Made by a program: the position numbers and the translations under genes. 64,000 nt of DNA, from the NCBI RefSeq assembly GCF_947501165.1, contig NZ_CANMUU010000001.1, forward strand, positions 1,474,219 to 1,538,218. Reading direction: 5' to 3'. The notes beneath the pieces were generated by a model. It ran no database searches. It was given only the letters and a program-made list of their open reading frames with translations, and was not told the origin of the DNA. The stretch comes from an uncultured Allomuricauda sp. (lineage in GTDB: Bacteria > Bacteroidota > Bacteroidia > Flavobacteriales > Flavobacteriaceae). Shown here in pieces: positions 42,743-51,717 of the stretch (the first letter of the stretch is position 1; each line of letters starts with the position of its first letter).

Positions 42743-45613
42743 TTATTTCAAAGAAAGATTGGCTCTTGCAAATAAAAATCTACCTCCAATTCCAAATTGT
42801 TGTGCTCTTCTGGACCAATCAAAGCGCCCAGAACTTCGGTTATTTCCACCGTCAGCTAAAACTTCTGCCGCTCTGTCGGGATAAATATCAAATAAATTGT
42901 TAGCTCCAACGGTGAATGTAAGAGCCGAAGTGACCTTATATCCAACAGATAGGTCGGTAACCAATTTAGTTCCGAATACTTGTTGTCTATCAACATTTGT
43001 GGTAGCCTCGGTAACTTCTCCAAAATATACGTTTCTTAAAAAGAAAACCAACTTGTTGGAAGTTAAACTGTTGGATAAGTTTACTTTAGTTCTAGGCACA
43101 GCCTCTTCGAGATAAACCCTACTATCCTCTGGAAAATAGGTATCCACCAATCCTGCATTTTCAAGCACTTGTGATGCATTTATATCACCCACTTGTCTTG
43201 TCTCAGAAAAAGTGCCAGCTAAATCTGATTTTAACCTCCATTTATCACCAAGCTGAGCTTTATGCGTAATGACAACATCCAAGCCTTTTGATTCAGTATC
43301 AATGGCATTGGCAAAGAAAGATGCTGCGGTTGCATTGGCTTGGGCTAGTAAGTTGTCCAATTCCGTGCCATTTCCAGGGCCAGAAAATTGTCCGGTGTAC
43401 ACCACTCTGTCATTAATTTTAACAAAATAACCATCTACGGTAAAGGTTAGGTTGGCATCTGGAACTTTTGCGGTAAACCCTAAACTAACACTACTAGATG
43501 TTTCTTCCTTAAGTTGGGGTATGCCTAGAAGTTCAGCCGCTCTACTATCGTTTGCAAAGGTTCCAACCTCCTGTGGATTTCCGTTTTGATCAAAAATCGT
43601 TGAGGTGGAGTTAAAGTTAATCTGATGTAATGAAGGTGCTCGGAATCCAGTATTTGCGGCAGCGCGCAAATTCAAATCATCAAATAGCTTAAAGCGAGTA
43701 GCCAATTTAAAATTAATGGTTGAACCGAAATCGCTGTAATTTTCAAATCTTGTGGCAAAACTTGCCAAAAACCTTTCCGAGAAATCCGCTTCTACATCAA
43801 AATATCCTGCAACGCTGCTTCTTCCCCTAGAGAGTTCGTTATCTGGACTAAAGCCAGGAAAAACCTGTGAACCACCTGGTCTAGGATTTCCAAAGAAATC
43901 TTGGGAAGGTTGTTGTGAAGCCAAGGTTATCACCTGGCCATCACCGGTATATTGCGAATATGATGCTTCTTCGCCAGCTTCGATGCTATAGTTTTCTACT
44001 CTGTACTCTGCTCCAAATGCCAAGTTTAAACCAGACATTATATCATCAAAAAATTGATTGACATCTAAGTTTGTGGTGTTTTGACTAAAAGAAAATCCAC
44101 CTGCATCGAAAACAGTGGGAGATGAGCTTTGTAAAGAAGCGTTAAAAGTGTTTCCAATAGTATACAGGAATGAATTTTTTCCATAGGTGTTACTAAAATC
44201 CACATTCCAATCACCTATCATACCTTTTATGCCTGCGGATAATGAACGGTCAGTTATTGCTGAATTGATTTCAGGCAAAAATCCATTAATGTAAGCCGGA
44301 GTAAATGTTCTACTTTGATTTGGAAGTCTGTAGAATCCTGCTGAATTACCTGTTCTTGAGCTAATACCTGCAAAGGAGTATAATTCTGTGCCCTTATCAT
44401 CCAAGGGTAATGAGAAGTTGGTGAAAAACCTACCACCTCGTAAGGCAGATTGACCAACTCTCATGTTAAAATCTCTTCTTTGCTGACCTCGCGCTGCCAA
44501 TTCTGCTTCGGTATTGTCAGCAGATAAAATAGGTTGGAGTTCTTCTTTGGTCGTTGCTCCGTTTAAATTGATATTAGCCTGATTTGCATACTGAATTACA
44601 TCTGAAACATCATCATCCAATAGGTCAGCTAGATTATAACCATCTTGATTGGCAAAGCGTTCTACAGTATTGTAAAGATTAAAGACATTACCTTCCCATT
44701 CTTTCATACGATTATAATCTTGTCGAACATCAAAATCACCTGAGAACGTTATATAGCCACCATTCTCTCCTAGGGGTAAACCATAGCTAGCCGCAAAGTT
44801 TGTTGTTTCACCATCTATGCCACCAGTTTGACCATTTGCATTTTTTGAAAAATTGGCACCGCTGGTAACGGTGGCTGTCAATTCATTTACGGTTGTGTTC
44901 AAAACAATGTTTATTACACCAGCAATGGCGTCAGAACCATATTGAGCCGCCGCACCGTCTCTAAGCACTTCAACACGTTTTATTGCCGCCGCAGGGATTG
45001 CATTTAAATCTGTCCCTACACTTCCACGCCCGAAAGTACCATTCACATTAATTAAAGAAGAGGTATGTCTACGTTTACCATTGATTAAAACCAAAACTTG
45101 ATCTGGCCCAAGACCTCTTAAAGAGGCAGGATCAATATGATCCGTACCATCAGAAATTGTTTGCGTGTTGGAAGTAAAGGAAGGTGCCACATAATTAAGT
45201 ATCTGGTTTAGATTTACTTGGGGAGCAACATTATTAAGTTCTTTGATATCTATGACATCTACAGGGACTGTACTTTCCGTTGCAGTTCTATTTGGATTTC
45301 TAGATCCCACAACAACAACATTTTCCAGGGCCAAGCCGGCTTGTAATGTAACGTCGAGTGTAGTGCCGGTAACTGTGACCTCTTGTGTGTTGAACCCAAC
45401 GTATGAGAACACCAGTGTGTCACCAGTATTTGCTTCAATAGTGTAGTGGCCATCAAAGTCTGTGATTACACCTGTGCTGGTGCCTTTGAGTAAAATTGAA
45501 ACCCCGGGTAATGGTTGGTTTTGGTCGTCATAGACGGTTCCTGTTACCTCTTGTGCCAGGCCAGAAAAAACAGCGCAAAGCAACAAAAGGAATGCAAATT
45601 TCATTCTTTTCAT
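42743..45613 (-). CDS. TonB-dependent receptor with carboxypeptidase-regulatory-like domain
   Basis: 956 residues. A signal peptide (1-20) is followed by a CarboxypepD_reg-like domain (about 22-100: [22 protein letters not shown]) and a plug (about 110-240) with [39 protein letters not shown]. The barrel ends FGIGGRFLF plus a short ARANLSLK tail. There is no SusD partner, so it is a stand-alone receptor for an unknown substrate. Located between SDR and lysS genes. Complete. Confidence 0.92.
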   Translation of the reverse strand: MKRMKFAFLLLLCAVFSGLAQEVTGTVYDDQNQPLPGVSILLKGTSTGVITDFDGHYTIEANTGDTLVFSYVGFNTQEVTVTGTTLDVTLQAGLALENVVVVGSRNPNRTATESTVPVDVIDIKELNNVAPQVNLNQILNYVAPSFTSNTQTISDGTDHIDPASLRGLGPDQVLVLINGKRRHTSSLINVNGTFGRGSVGTDLNAIPAAAIKRVEVLRDGAAAQYGSDAIAGVINIVLNTTVNELTATVTSGANFSKNANGQTGGIDGETTNFAASYGLPLGENGGYITFSGDFDVRQDYNRMKEWEGNVFNLYNTVERFANQDGYNLADLLDDDVSDVIQYANQANINLNGATTKEELQPILSADNTEAELAARGQQRRDFNMRVGQSALRGGRFFTNFSLPLDDKGTELYSFAGISSRTGNSAGFYRLPNQSRTFTPAYINGFLPEINSAITDRSLSAGIKGMIGDWNVDFSNTYGKNSFLYTIGNTFNASLQSSSPTVFDAGGFSFSQNTTNLDVNQFFDDIMSGLNLAFGAEYRVENYSIEAGEEASYSQYTGDGQVITLASQQPSQDFFGNPRPGGSQVFPGFSPDNELSRGRSSVAGYFDVEADFSERFLASFATRFENYSDFGSTINFKLATRFKLFDDLNLRAAANTGFRAPSLHQINFNSTSTIFDQNGNPQEVGTFANDSRAAELLGIPQLKEETSSSVSLGFTAKVPDANLTFTVDGYFVKINDRVVYTGQFSGPGNGTELDNLLAQANATAASFFANAIDTESKGLDVVITHKAQLGDKWRLKSDLAGTFSETRQVGDINASQVLENAGLVDTYFPEDSRVYLEEAVPRTKVNLSNSLTSNKLVFFLRNVYFGEVTEATTNVDRQQVFGTKLVTDLSVGYKVTSALTFTVGANNLFDIYPDRAAEVLADGGNNRSSGRFDWSRRAQQFGIGGRFLFARANLSLK

Positions 45614-45812
45614 GTAAGTAGTTTAATAAGATTAAGGGGTAGCTGCGCGGAATATCCTATTAATGGATAATGTTGGCAATATAGAGCTTTTTTTAAAACC
45701 GAAGTTTTAATTGTCTATTTGCTCTACTCAAAGTATTTTGAATACTATTTACTTAAAATTTTACTAGCGGACTGCTTAGTTTTATGGAAAAACAAGAGCT
45801 ACAAAAAACGAT

Positions 45813-47504
45813 TTATCCAATATATTTTGCAAAAAGCCCATCATCATTTTTCTCTACGGCAAACAAGCCTAATTTGGATAGGTTTTTGGTACTCTTATCC
45901 CATTTTTTACCGCTAAGGCCTGCTTTTTCCTTCAGTTCGGTCAAAAGCATTTCGCCCTGAGGTTTCAGAATATCCATAATGGTTTTTTCTTCTTCTGTCA
46001 GCTCCACCTGCTTTTTCTCAGGACGCATTTGTGGGAAGAAAAGTACCTCTTGGATGGACGAATTATTGGTCATCAACATCACCAAACGATCAATACCAAT
46101 GCCAATTCCAGCGGTAGGAGGCATCCCATATTCCAAAGCACGGAGAAAATCCTGGTCAATGAACATAGCTTCATCATCACCTTTTTCGGATAGGCGGAGT
46201 TGTTCTTCAAAACGTTCCCGTTGGTCAATAGGGTCGTTTAACTCAGAATAGCAGTTTGCCAACTCCTTACCATTCACCATAAGCTCAAAACGCTCTGTGA
46301 GAGCCGGATTGTCCCGATGTTCTTTGGTCAACGGACTCATTTCCTTAGGATAATCCGTGATGAAGGTAGGTTGTATGTAGTAGTGCTCACATTTTTCACC
46401 AAATATCTCATCAATTAACTTGCCGACACCCATGGTTTCATCTACTTCAATCTCTAACTTTTGAGCTACCTCCCTTAATTGATTTTCATCCATGCCAGCA
46501 ACACCATATCCGGTGTGGGTTTTAATGGCCTCTAAAATCGGTACACGTGCATATGGGGCTTTAAACTCAATTTCGTTTTCCCCAACGGTCACTTTTGTGC
46601 CTCCTGTAGCATCCAAAGCGATTTTTTCCAATAGCTGCTCCGTCGTATCCATCATCCAGTTGTAGTCTTTGTAGGCTACATAGAGCTCCATTACAGTAAA
46701 TTCAGGATTGTGGGTGCGGTCCATGCCTTCGTTCCTGAAATCTTTGGAGAATTCATACACCCCATCAAAACCACCCACGATTAAACGTTTTAGATATAAT
46801 TCGTTGGCTATTCTTAGATATAATGGAATGTTTAAGGCATTATGGTGCGTCAAAAAAGGACGCGCAGCTGCACCCCCTGGAATAGGCTGAAGAATAGGTG
46901 TTTCTACCTCCAAATACCCTTTTTCATTATAAAATTCACGAATGCTATTCGTGATTTTGGTCCTTTTTATGAACGTATCTTTTACAGATGGATTCACTAC
47001 CAAATCCACATAACGTTGGCGATATCGAAGTTCTGGATCGTTGAATTCATCATAAACCTTACCTTCTGCATCGGCTTTGGGTAATGGAAGAGGACGCAGC
47101 GCTTTGCTCAAAAGGCTAAAGTTCTTGACCATCACTGTTTTTTCACCTACCTGGGTAGTGAACAGTTCTCCTTCTATACCAATGATATCTCCAATATCTA
47201 ATAGCTTTTTGTAAACTTCATTGTAATGGGTCTTATCTTCTCCTGGGCATATTTCATCACGATTAAAATAAACTTGGATACGACCTTCACTGTCCTGAAG
47301 CTCGGCAAAAGAAGCTTTCCCTTGAATTCTACGTGACATTAATCTACCGGAAATAACGACTCGTTTTCCTTCCTCAAAATCGTTTTTAATGCTTTTAGAG
47401 GTAGCATCAACGGGATAAAGTGCCGCAGGATAGGGGTCTATTCCCATTTCTCTGAGCTTGGCCAATTTCTCTCTTCGAACGATTTCTTGTTCCGATAGTT
47501 GCAT
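45813..47504 (-). CDS. lysS: Lysine--tRNA ligase, class II, with C-terminal extension
   Basis: 563 residues, about 60-70 more than usual. The OB-fold tRNA domain is at about 55-150. Class II motif 1 is near PGGAAARPF, motif 2 at [22 protein letters not shown], and motif 3 in [19 protein letters not shown]. The extension (about 495-563, [26 protein letters not shown] onward) looks like a winged helix. Such extended forms are seen in Bacteroidota. A 17-bp stem hairpin lies 8 bases upstream of the ATG. Confidence 0.96.
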   Translation of the reverse strand: MQLSEQEIVRREKLAKLREMGIDPYPAALYPVDATSKSIKNDFEEGKRVVISGRLMSRRIQGKASFAELQDSEGRIQVYFNRDEICPGEDKTHYNEVYKKLLDIGDIIGIEGELFTTQVGEKTVMVKNFSLLSKALRPLPLPKADAEGKVYDEFNDPELRYRQRYVDLVVNPSVKDTFIKRTKITNSIREFYNEKGYLEVETPILQPIPGGAAARPFLTHHNALNIPLYLRIANELYLKRLIVGGFDGVYEFSKDFRNEGMDRTHNPEFTVMELYVAYKDYNWMMDTTEQLLEKIALDATGGTKVTVGENEIEFKAPYARVPILEAIKTHTGYGVAGMDENQLREVAQKLEIEVDETMGVGKLIDEIFGEKCEHYYIQPTFITDYPKEMSPLTKEHRDNPALTERFELMVNGKELANCYSELNDPIDQRERFEEQLRLSEKGDDEAMFIDQDFLRALEYGMPPTAGIGIGIDRLVMLMTNNSSIQEVLFFPQMRPEKKQVELTEEEKTIMDILKPQGEMLLTELKEKAGLSGKKWDKSTKNLSKLGLFAVEKNDDGLFAKYIG

Positions 47505-47512
47505 GTCTGAAA

Positions 47513-47552
47513 AAAATTAAAGCGCAAAATTACACTTTTGCGCTTTAATTTT
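47513..47552 (-). terminator. 17-bp stem hairpin directly upstream of lysS (terminator or attenuator)
   Basis: AAAATTAAAGCGCAAAA (47513-47529) pairs perfectly with TTTTGCGCTTTAATTTT (47536-47552); loop TTACAC. It starts with the stop codon of the thioredoxin-fold gene and ends 8 bases before the lysS ATG, with a T-rich end on the minus strand. It should terminate the upstream gene, but read-through could control lysS. Confidence 0.75.
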
Positions 47553-48109
47553 TACTTGGATTTGTCCAAGTGTGCATAATTGGGCAAATAAGGCTTACCC
47601 AGAAGAATCTGGGCCATGTCTTCCTCAAGGGATTCAATTGGACTTTCTACAATTCGGTTGACTTCTTTTCCATCCTTTAAAAAGATAATCGTGGGTACCT
47701 TGATAATGTTCCAAGCTTTTTCTTCTCCGGTCGGACTCTTTTTGTAGTATTCTTTTCTTCTATCCAAAGCAACGATTTCCAATTGCTTTTTAGAAAAACC
47801 ACTTTTCTCTAGAATTTTTAGAATTCTAGGAACTTCGCGCTTGCTGTCGCCACACCAGGTACCTAAAAACAACTTGATGTCATGTTTTCCGAGGTTTTTT
47901 TTGAACATACGGGTCATTTGCTCATCTACCATATACGATTCGTAACCGGGTTTGAACCAATCGGCATAGGGTTCACTTTCCAACCCTTTTTGATTGATTT
48001 TACCAACCATAAATTTTTTACCGTTTTCCAAAACCACTTCCTGATTGAACTCTTGTCCAGAGATAATTAAAGTGCAAAAACATAAAGCTGCACATACAAT
48101 AGTTTTCAT
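47552..48109 (-). CDS. Thioredoxin-fold protein, secreted
   Basis: 185 residues from the ATG at 48109 (an upstream ATG 12 codons earlier precedes the signal peptide and was rejected). A signal peptide runs to about residue 19 (IISGQ). The thioredoxin fold is at about 70-175 with the site GTWCGDSKREVP, a CxxS rather than CxxC motif, so disulfide exchange would be monothiol. Then VPTIIFLKDGKEVNRI (cis-Pro loop). Periplasmic thiol chemistry is inferred. The upstream gene (48206-49249) encodes a membrane-anchored LuxR-type protein on the same strand. Confidence 0.88.
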   Translation of the reverse strand: MKTIVCAALCFCTLIISGQEFNQEVVLENGKKFMVGKINQKGLESEPYADWFKPGYESYMVDEQMTRMFKKNLGKHDIKLFLGTWCGDSKREVPRILKILEKSGFSKKQLEIVALDRRKEYYKKSPTGEEKAWNIIKVPTIIFLKDGKEVNRIVESPIESLEEDMAQILLGKPYLPNYAHLDKSK

Positions 48110-48205
48110 ATATAAAAGATTTGATTTGGAGCGAAAATTCCCCAAAAGAAAGGAGATGCAAGCGGAAGTGTAGATGGATTTTGGGTCTAGACCGGGGGTG
48201 GAAAT

Positions 48206-49249
48206 CTATTTTTTCAATAAGGTTAATATGCCTTCTCGACTAGACACATTGAGTTTTTTGTACAGATTGTTGATGTGGGTTTTTACTGTACTATGGCTGA
48301 CAAAAAGCGTTGCGGCGATTTCTTTATTGCTTTTCCCTTCCTGTATTTGCTCTACAATTTTTTGCTCTTGAGGAGTAAGTTTTTGAAGTATCCCCGAAAC
48401 ATCTCCTTTTTTTCCGCTTTTCAGAAGAAAGAAGGCATTAAAACCGATTGAAAGGATAAGTAAAACAAGCAAAAGTGTTTGCCAGTTAAATGCAGAAGGA
48501 TTTTCAAAGCTTGCCAATTGTTTGTCAGTAGTTACTTCTGCTTCATATTGTTTTACAAAACTAGTGTTAGGATAGCTCTTCTGTAACCTAGCCACAAGGT
48601 TTTCATAATATGGGTTTTTTACAATATCCTGAAGATAAAAGCTGTAGGTTTCATTCTTTTTGTCCGAAAGAAAGTCGAAAATATAAAGTTCAACCAGAGG
48701 TTCGTTGGCTTTTTCTCCAAACTCTTGAAGTTTTGAAAACCAATTTTTTAGATTCAATTTTAGATTGGTATCACTACGAAACTCTGTAAAATCAAATATC
48801 ATTTCTTCTTTGAACGATTCTACATCCAAAAGCAATTGAGATTTGGTATTTGTGGATTCTACAGTGCAAAGTGCTTGGTTTTCAAATGAGGTAGGGAATT
48901 GAATTGAATCCGAGTTATTTCCAATGAATAGCACATTTGGACTGTTTTGGCACTTTCCTAAAAAGTGGGCAGATTCCGCACCTTCTTCACAATTGTCCAG
49001 ATGAATCCGGTATATTCTGTTTTCTACGGGGAGATTATTGCCTTTAAATTGAAAGCTACCGGTGGAATCGACCTTGGTTCTCTTTATGATTTGGTCCAAG
49101 TAGATCCGTGAAGATTTTCTATAATCCTCCACCATGGAGAGGTAAATGGATTTCCCCGCATTTTCGTCGGAGACATGTCCTGAAAAGTGATATTGCCCTT
49201 TTGCAAGGTAAAAGGAAAGAAAAGCAAAAAGAATCAACCTAGTTTTCAT
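48206..49249 (-). CDS. Membrane-anchored LuxR-type regulator with periplasmic domain
   Basis: 347 residues from the ATG at 49249. A signal peptide (1-19) leads to a periplasmic beta domain (about 20-110, FSGHVSDENAGKSIYLSM and TGSFQFKGNNLP, DUF4369-like), a helical part with Cys residues (LDNCEEG, LGKCQNS, ALCTVES), a membrane helix (about 253-272, LLLVLLILSIGFNAFFLL), and a C-terminal LuxR HTH (KLTPQEQKIVEQIQEGKSNKE, then VSHSTVKTHINNLYKKLNV). It looks like a one-component sensor of envelope state. It is next to a thioredoxin-fold gene. Confidence 0.85.
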   Translation of the reverse strand: MKTRLILFAFLSFYLAKGQYHFSGHVSDENAGKSIYLSMVEDYRKSSRIYLDQIIKRTKVDSTGSFQFKGNNLPVENRIYRIHLDNCEEGAESAHFLGKCQNSPNVLFIGNNSDSIQFPTSFENQALCTVESTNTKSQLLLDVESFKEEMIFDFTEFRSDTNLKLNLKNWFSKLQEFGEKANEPLVELYIFDFLSDKKNETYSFYLQDIVKNPYYENLVARLQKSYPNTSFVKQYEAEVTTDKQLASFENPSAFNWQTLLLVLLILSIGFNAFFLLKSGKKGDVSGILQKLTPQEQKIVEQIQEGKSNKEIAATLFVSHSTVKTHINNLYKKLNVSSREGILTLLKK

Positions 49250-49283
49250 ATGAAGAACTAAAGTGATAAAAATAGAAAATCGA

Positions 49284-49336
49284 TGTAACAAAAAAAGGAT
49301 TTATACTACTAATTAAGTACATCATCATCAATCAAA
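49284..49336 (+). promoter_or_regulatory. ECF-sigma-like promoter and leader of the Pmp3 gene
   Basis: TGTAACA (49284-49290), 16-base spacer, then TACTAAT-type -10 and the leader TACATCATCATCAATCAAA (49318-49336). The leader is the same as that of the repeat-protein gene except for one extra ATC. The spacing TGTAACA to TACATC is 34 bases (35 there). Confidence 0.5.
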
Positions 49337-49337
49337 T

Positions 49338-49493
49338 ATGAGTTTCTGGAGAGTTTTATTGGCTATTTTGTTTCCACCCTTGTCGGTCATCGGAAAAGGT
49401 TGTGGTTCGTTTGTTATTGTCTTACTTTTGACATTGTGCGGGTGGGTCCCCGGTGTAATTGGGGCACTTGTCATTCTAAATAACACGAACTAA
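49338..49493 (+). CDS. Pmp3/UPF0057 family small membrane protein
   Basis: 51 residues. The sequence begins MSFWRVLLAILFPPLSV and contains two hydrophobic helices (about 5-18 and 23-47) with the family pattern FPPLSV and CGWVPGVIGALVIL. Pmp3 proteins are small inner-membrane proteins induced by salt or cold stress in many organisms. The gene is followed 10 bases later by a lipoprotein gene, so they are likely in one transcript. It uses a promoter shared with the repeat-protein gene. Confidence 0.87.
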   Translation: MSFWRVLLAILFPPLSVIGKGCGSFVIVLLLTLCGWVPGVIGALVILNNTN

Positions 49494-49503
49494 AATCAAT
49501 ACC

Positions 49504-50244
49504 ATGAAACGAATTCATTTTTTGACAATGGCCATTGCCGTTGCATTTGCTTTTTCTTGCAATTTCACGGAAGAAATCACCATAAACGAAGACGGCTCAG
49601 GAAAGCTTTCCATCAATTTTGATGGCTCTGAACTTATGGAAATGGCTGGAGAGGAGATGATGAAAGACAATGAAAAAGCAGTGGATTCTCTTATTTCCTT
49701 TAAGGATATATTGGAAGAAAAGAAGGATAGTATAGCTCAATTATCTCCTGAAGAACAGGCAAAGCTCAAGAAATTGGAGCGTTTCAATATGCATATGCTC
49801 ATGAATCCTGAAACAAAGCAAATGAAGTTTGATTTGTTCAGTGAGTTTAAAAATGTAAACGAGGTCAATGATGCGTTCAACGCATTTCAAAGTGCAAGTT
49901 CTTTGGGCCCCAATAGTGGACAAGGCAAGCAACCCAAAATAGGGGCAGAGGAATCTGCAACAGAAGTCAACTATAGTTTTGCAGGAAATACCTTTTCAAG
50001 AAAAGCCAAAATCTTGGACCAAGACTTGTTTCAACAAAGTATTGATAGTCTTCAAGGTGCCGAAATGTTTCTTTCGGGATCTACCTATACATTAAAATAT
50101 CACTTTCCTAAACGAGTTAAATCGGCTTCAGCTGAAAGTGCTACCTTCAGTGCAGATGGAAAAACACTCATTTATGAAGTAAAGTTTTTGGAGCTTATGA
50201 AGGACCCCACTTTATTGGATCTGGAAGTGGAATTGGAAAACTAG
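49504..50244 (+). CDS. Lipoprotein of unknown function
   Basis: 246 residues. The signal ends in a lipobox (AFSC, Cys19). The mature start NFTEEITINEDGSGKLSINFD is a beta-type DUF-like N-terminus; a helical middle (about 60-120) follows, then beta-rich sequence to the end (LLDLEVELEN). The GSGKL-type pattern occurs in several LppM-like Bacteroidota lipoproteins, but I cannot name the family. Read with the Pmp3 gene. Confidence 0.75.
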   Translation: MKRIHFLTMAIAVAFAFSCNFTEEITINEDGSGKLSINFDGSELMEMAGEEMMKDNEKAVDSLISFKDILEEKKDSIAQLSPEEQAKLKKLERFNMHMLMNPETKQMKFDLFSEFKNVNEVNDAFNAFQSASSLGPNSGQGKQPKIGAEESATEVNYSFAGNTFSRKAKILDQDLFQQSIDSLQGAEMFLSGSTYTLKYHFPKRVKSASAESATFSADGKTLIYEVKFLELMKDPTLLDLEVELEN

Positions 50245-50264
50245 TTTCCCACCTTCTCCCTTCG

Positions 50265-50272
50265 TATCTTTG
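50265..50272 (+). promoter_or_regulatory. -7 box of lipB, close to the start codon
   Basis: TATCTTTG (exact TAnnTTTG) ends 4 bases before the lipB ATG. A transcript starting about 5-8 bases after the box would be nearly leaderless. Confidence 0.45.
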
Positions 50273-50276
50273 CTGA

Positions 50277-50996
50277 ATGAACAAAAAGGTCATTCTAGAA
50301 AATCTGGGGTACAAAGATTACAAGGAGACTTGGGATTACCAGGAAGAACTTTTTAAAGGAATACTGGATACAAAAATTGCCAATAGAAGAAATGGGAGTG
50401 AATTGGAAACTCCCAACCACTTCTTGTTTGTTGAGCATCCTCATGTGTATACCTTAGGGAAAAGCGGAGACATCGATAACTTATTGGTAGATGAGAAGGC
50501 ACTTCAAGAAAAAAATGCAACTTTCTATAAGATAAATCGAGGAGGCGATATTACGTACCACGGGCCAGGACAGGTTGTAGGTTATCCTATTTTGGACTTG
50601 GACAATTTCTTTACGGACATCCACAAGTATCTTAGGTTTCTAGAAGAAATGGTCATTTTGACCTTGGCAGAGTACGGCCTAAAGGCAGAACGCTCGAATG
50701 GGGAGACTGGAGTTTGGTTGGATGTTGGGACTCCATTCGCAAGGAAAATCTGTGCCATGGGTGTAAGGGCAAGCAGATGGGTTACTATGCACGGTTTTGC
50801 ACTCAATGTAAACACAGATTTGGGATATTTTGATATGATGATTCCTTGTGGGATAAAAGACAAAGCGGTAACCTCATTGAATGTGGAGCTCGGAAAGCAG
50901 GAAGTGGATATGGAAGAGGTAAGACAAAAGCTATTGAGGCATTTCCAATCTCTTTTTGAAGCGGAAATCATAAAAGAAAAAGCCCCAATTCAATAA
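50277..50996 (+). CDS. lipB: Octanoyl-[acyl-carrier-protein]:protein N-octanoyltransferase
   Basis: 239 residues. It moves octanoyl groups from ACP to the lipoyl domains of 2-oxoacid dehydrogenases. The LipB landmarks are HPHVYTLGKSG (residues ~59-69), GGDITYHGPGQVVGYPILDL and GVWLDVGTP, then RKICAMGVRASRWVTMHGFALNV with the catalytic-type Lys (in the RKICA segment) and the IPCGIKDKAVTSL segment with the catalytic Cys. Cytoplasmic. The start is close to the -7 box. Confidence 0.95.
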   Translation: MNKKVILENLGYKDYKETWDYQEELFKGILDTKIANRRNGSELETPNHFLFVEHPHVYTLGKSGDIDNLLVDEKALQEKNATFYKINRGGDITYHGPGQVVGYPILDLDNFFTDIHKYLRFLEEMVILTLAEYGLKAERSNGETGVWLDVGTPFARKICAMGVRASRWVTMHGFALNVNTDLGYFDMMIPCGIKDKAVTSLNVELGKQEVDMEEVRQKLLRHFQSLFEAEIIKEKAPIQ

Positions 50997-51003
50997 TCGG
51001 GGC
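50982..51003. terminator. Terminator overlapping the lipB stop codon, bidirectional
   Basis: GCCCCAATT-CAAT-AATCGGGGC (8 of 9 pairs), with T-rich sequence after it on the plus strand (CTCTTTATT) and T-rich on the minus strand. It can end lipB and the converging TapB-like gene. Confidence 0.75.
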
Positions 51004-51010
51004 CTCTTTA

Positions 51011-51709
51011 TTACTTGCTGTGGGAAGTCAGCACCATACTGCTCATTAACTTTCCGTTGTTGTTATAGGTTTCTTGTTTCACCATTCCTACGCCTTCAGA
51101 AAGCCATAATTTGTCTTTAATTTGCTGCTTGGTCATCATCACCTTGGATGATATATTTGCGGCTATGACGTAACAATCAAAAGTCCCTGCTGGTGTGGTA
51201 ACAGATTCTTTTCCAACCACTTTTCTATCCGTAGTGTTCACCTCTATCTTCATACTCATACCGCTCATGTTCATGTTTACATTAACATTTGCATCCGATA
51301 ATTCCTTTCCTACAGATAAATTGTTGGGTACTTCCACGTCGGTACCTGTAATATCCATCTCCAATCCCATTTCTTCATATTGCTGTCGCATTTGACTTGG
51401 GAATAGACTTTTATAATCAATCTTGATTCCATCACCAGTGCAGGTAATGTTGTAATCCGATTCAAAGGCGTTTTTTCCTTTGGCATCTTCATACTTTAGA
51501 TTCATTGTGGCATAGGTATTTCCACTATTGTTCTGAACATTAGAAACGACATAGGATGTTGTTCCTTCCAGCTTGTTCTTTTTATTGTAAAGATCATAGG
51601 CATATGATGCGCCTTGTACCATAGGATAATAGGAACTACAGTTTTCTTGCGCTTTAGCTGAAAAAACAAATAGGCATACGATAAGGCCAGTAAAAAGTTT
51701 TTTTGTCAT
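51011..51709 (-). CDS. TapB-like secreted protein
   Basis: 232 residues, signal peptide (1-20, KAQEN). The start of the mature chain CSSYYPMVQGASYAYDLYNKKNK and the block VGKESVTTPAGTFDCYVIAA match the TapB/DUF3108-like family. Beta-rich throughout, with WLSEGVGMVKQETYNNNGK near the end. A periplasmic protein of unknown role. It overlaps nothing but sits 8 bases after the OmpA gene, so they are likely co-transcribed. Confidence 0.78.
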   Translation of the reverse strand: MTKKLFTGLIVCLFVFSAKAQENCSSYYPMVQGASYAYDLYNKKNKLEGTTSYVVSNVQNNSGNTYATMNLKYEDAKGKNAFESDYNITCTGDGIKIDYKSLFPSQMRQQYEEMGLEMDITGTDVEVPNNLSVGKELSDANVNVNMNMSGMSMKIEVNTTDRKVVGKESVTTPAGTFDCYVIAANISSKVMMTKQQIKDKLWLSEGVGMVKQETYNNNGKLMSSMVLTSHSK

Positions 51710-51717
51710 GACTTAAA

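Noticed and set aside
45719..45916. 65-residue plus-strand frame
   Set aside because: It overlaps the end of lysS on the opposite strand and has no features of a real protein.
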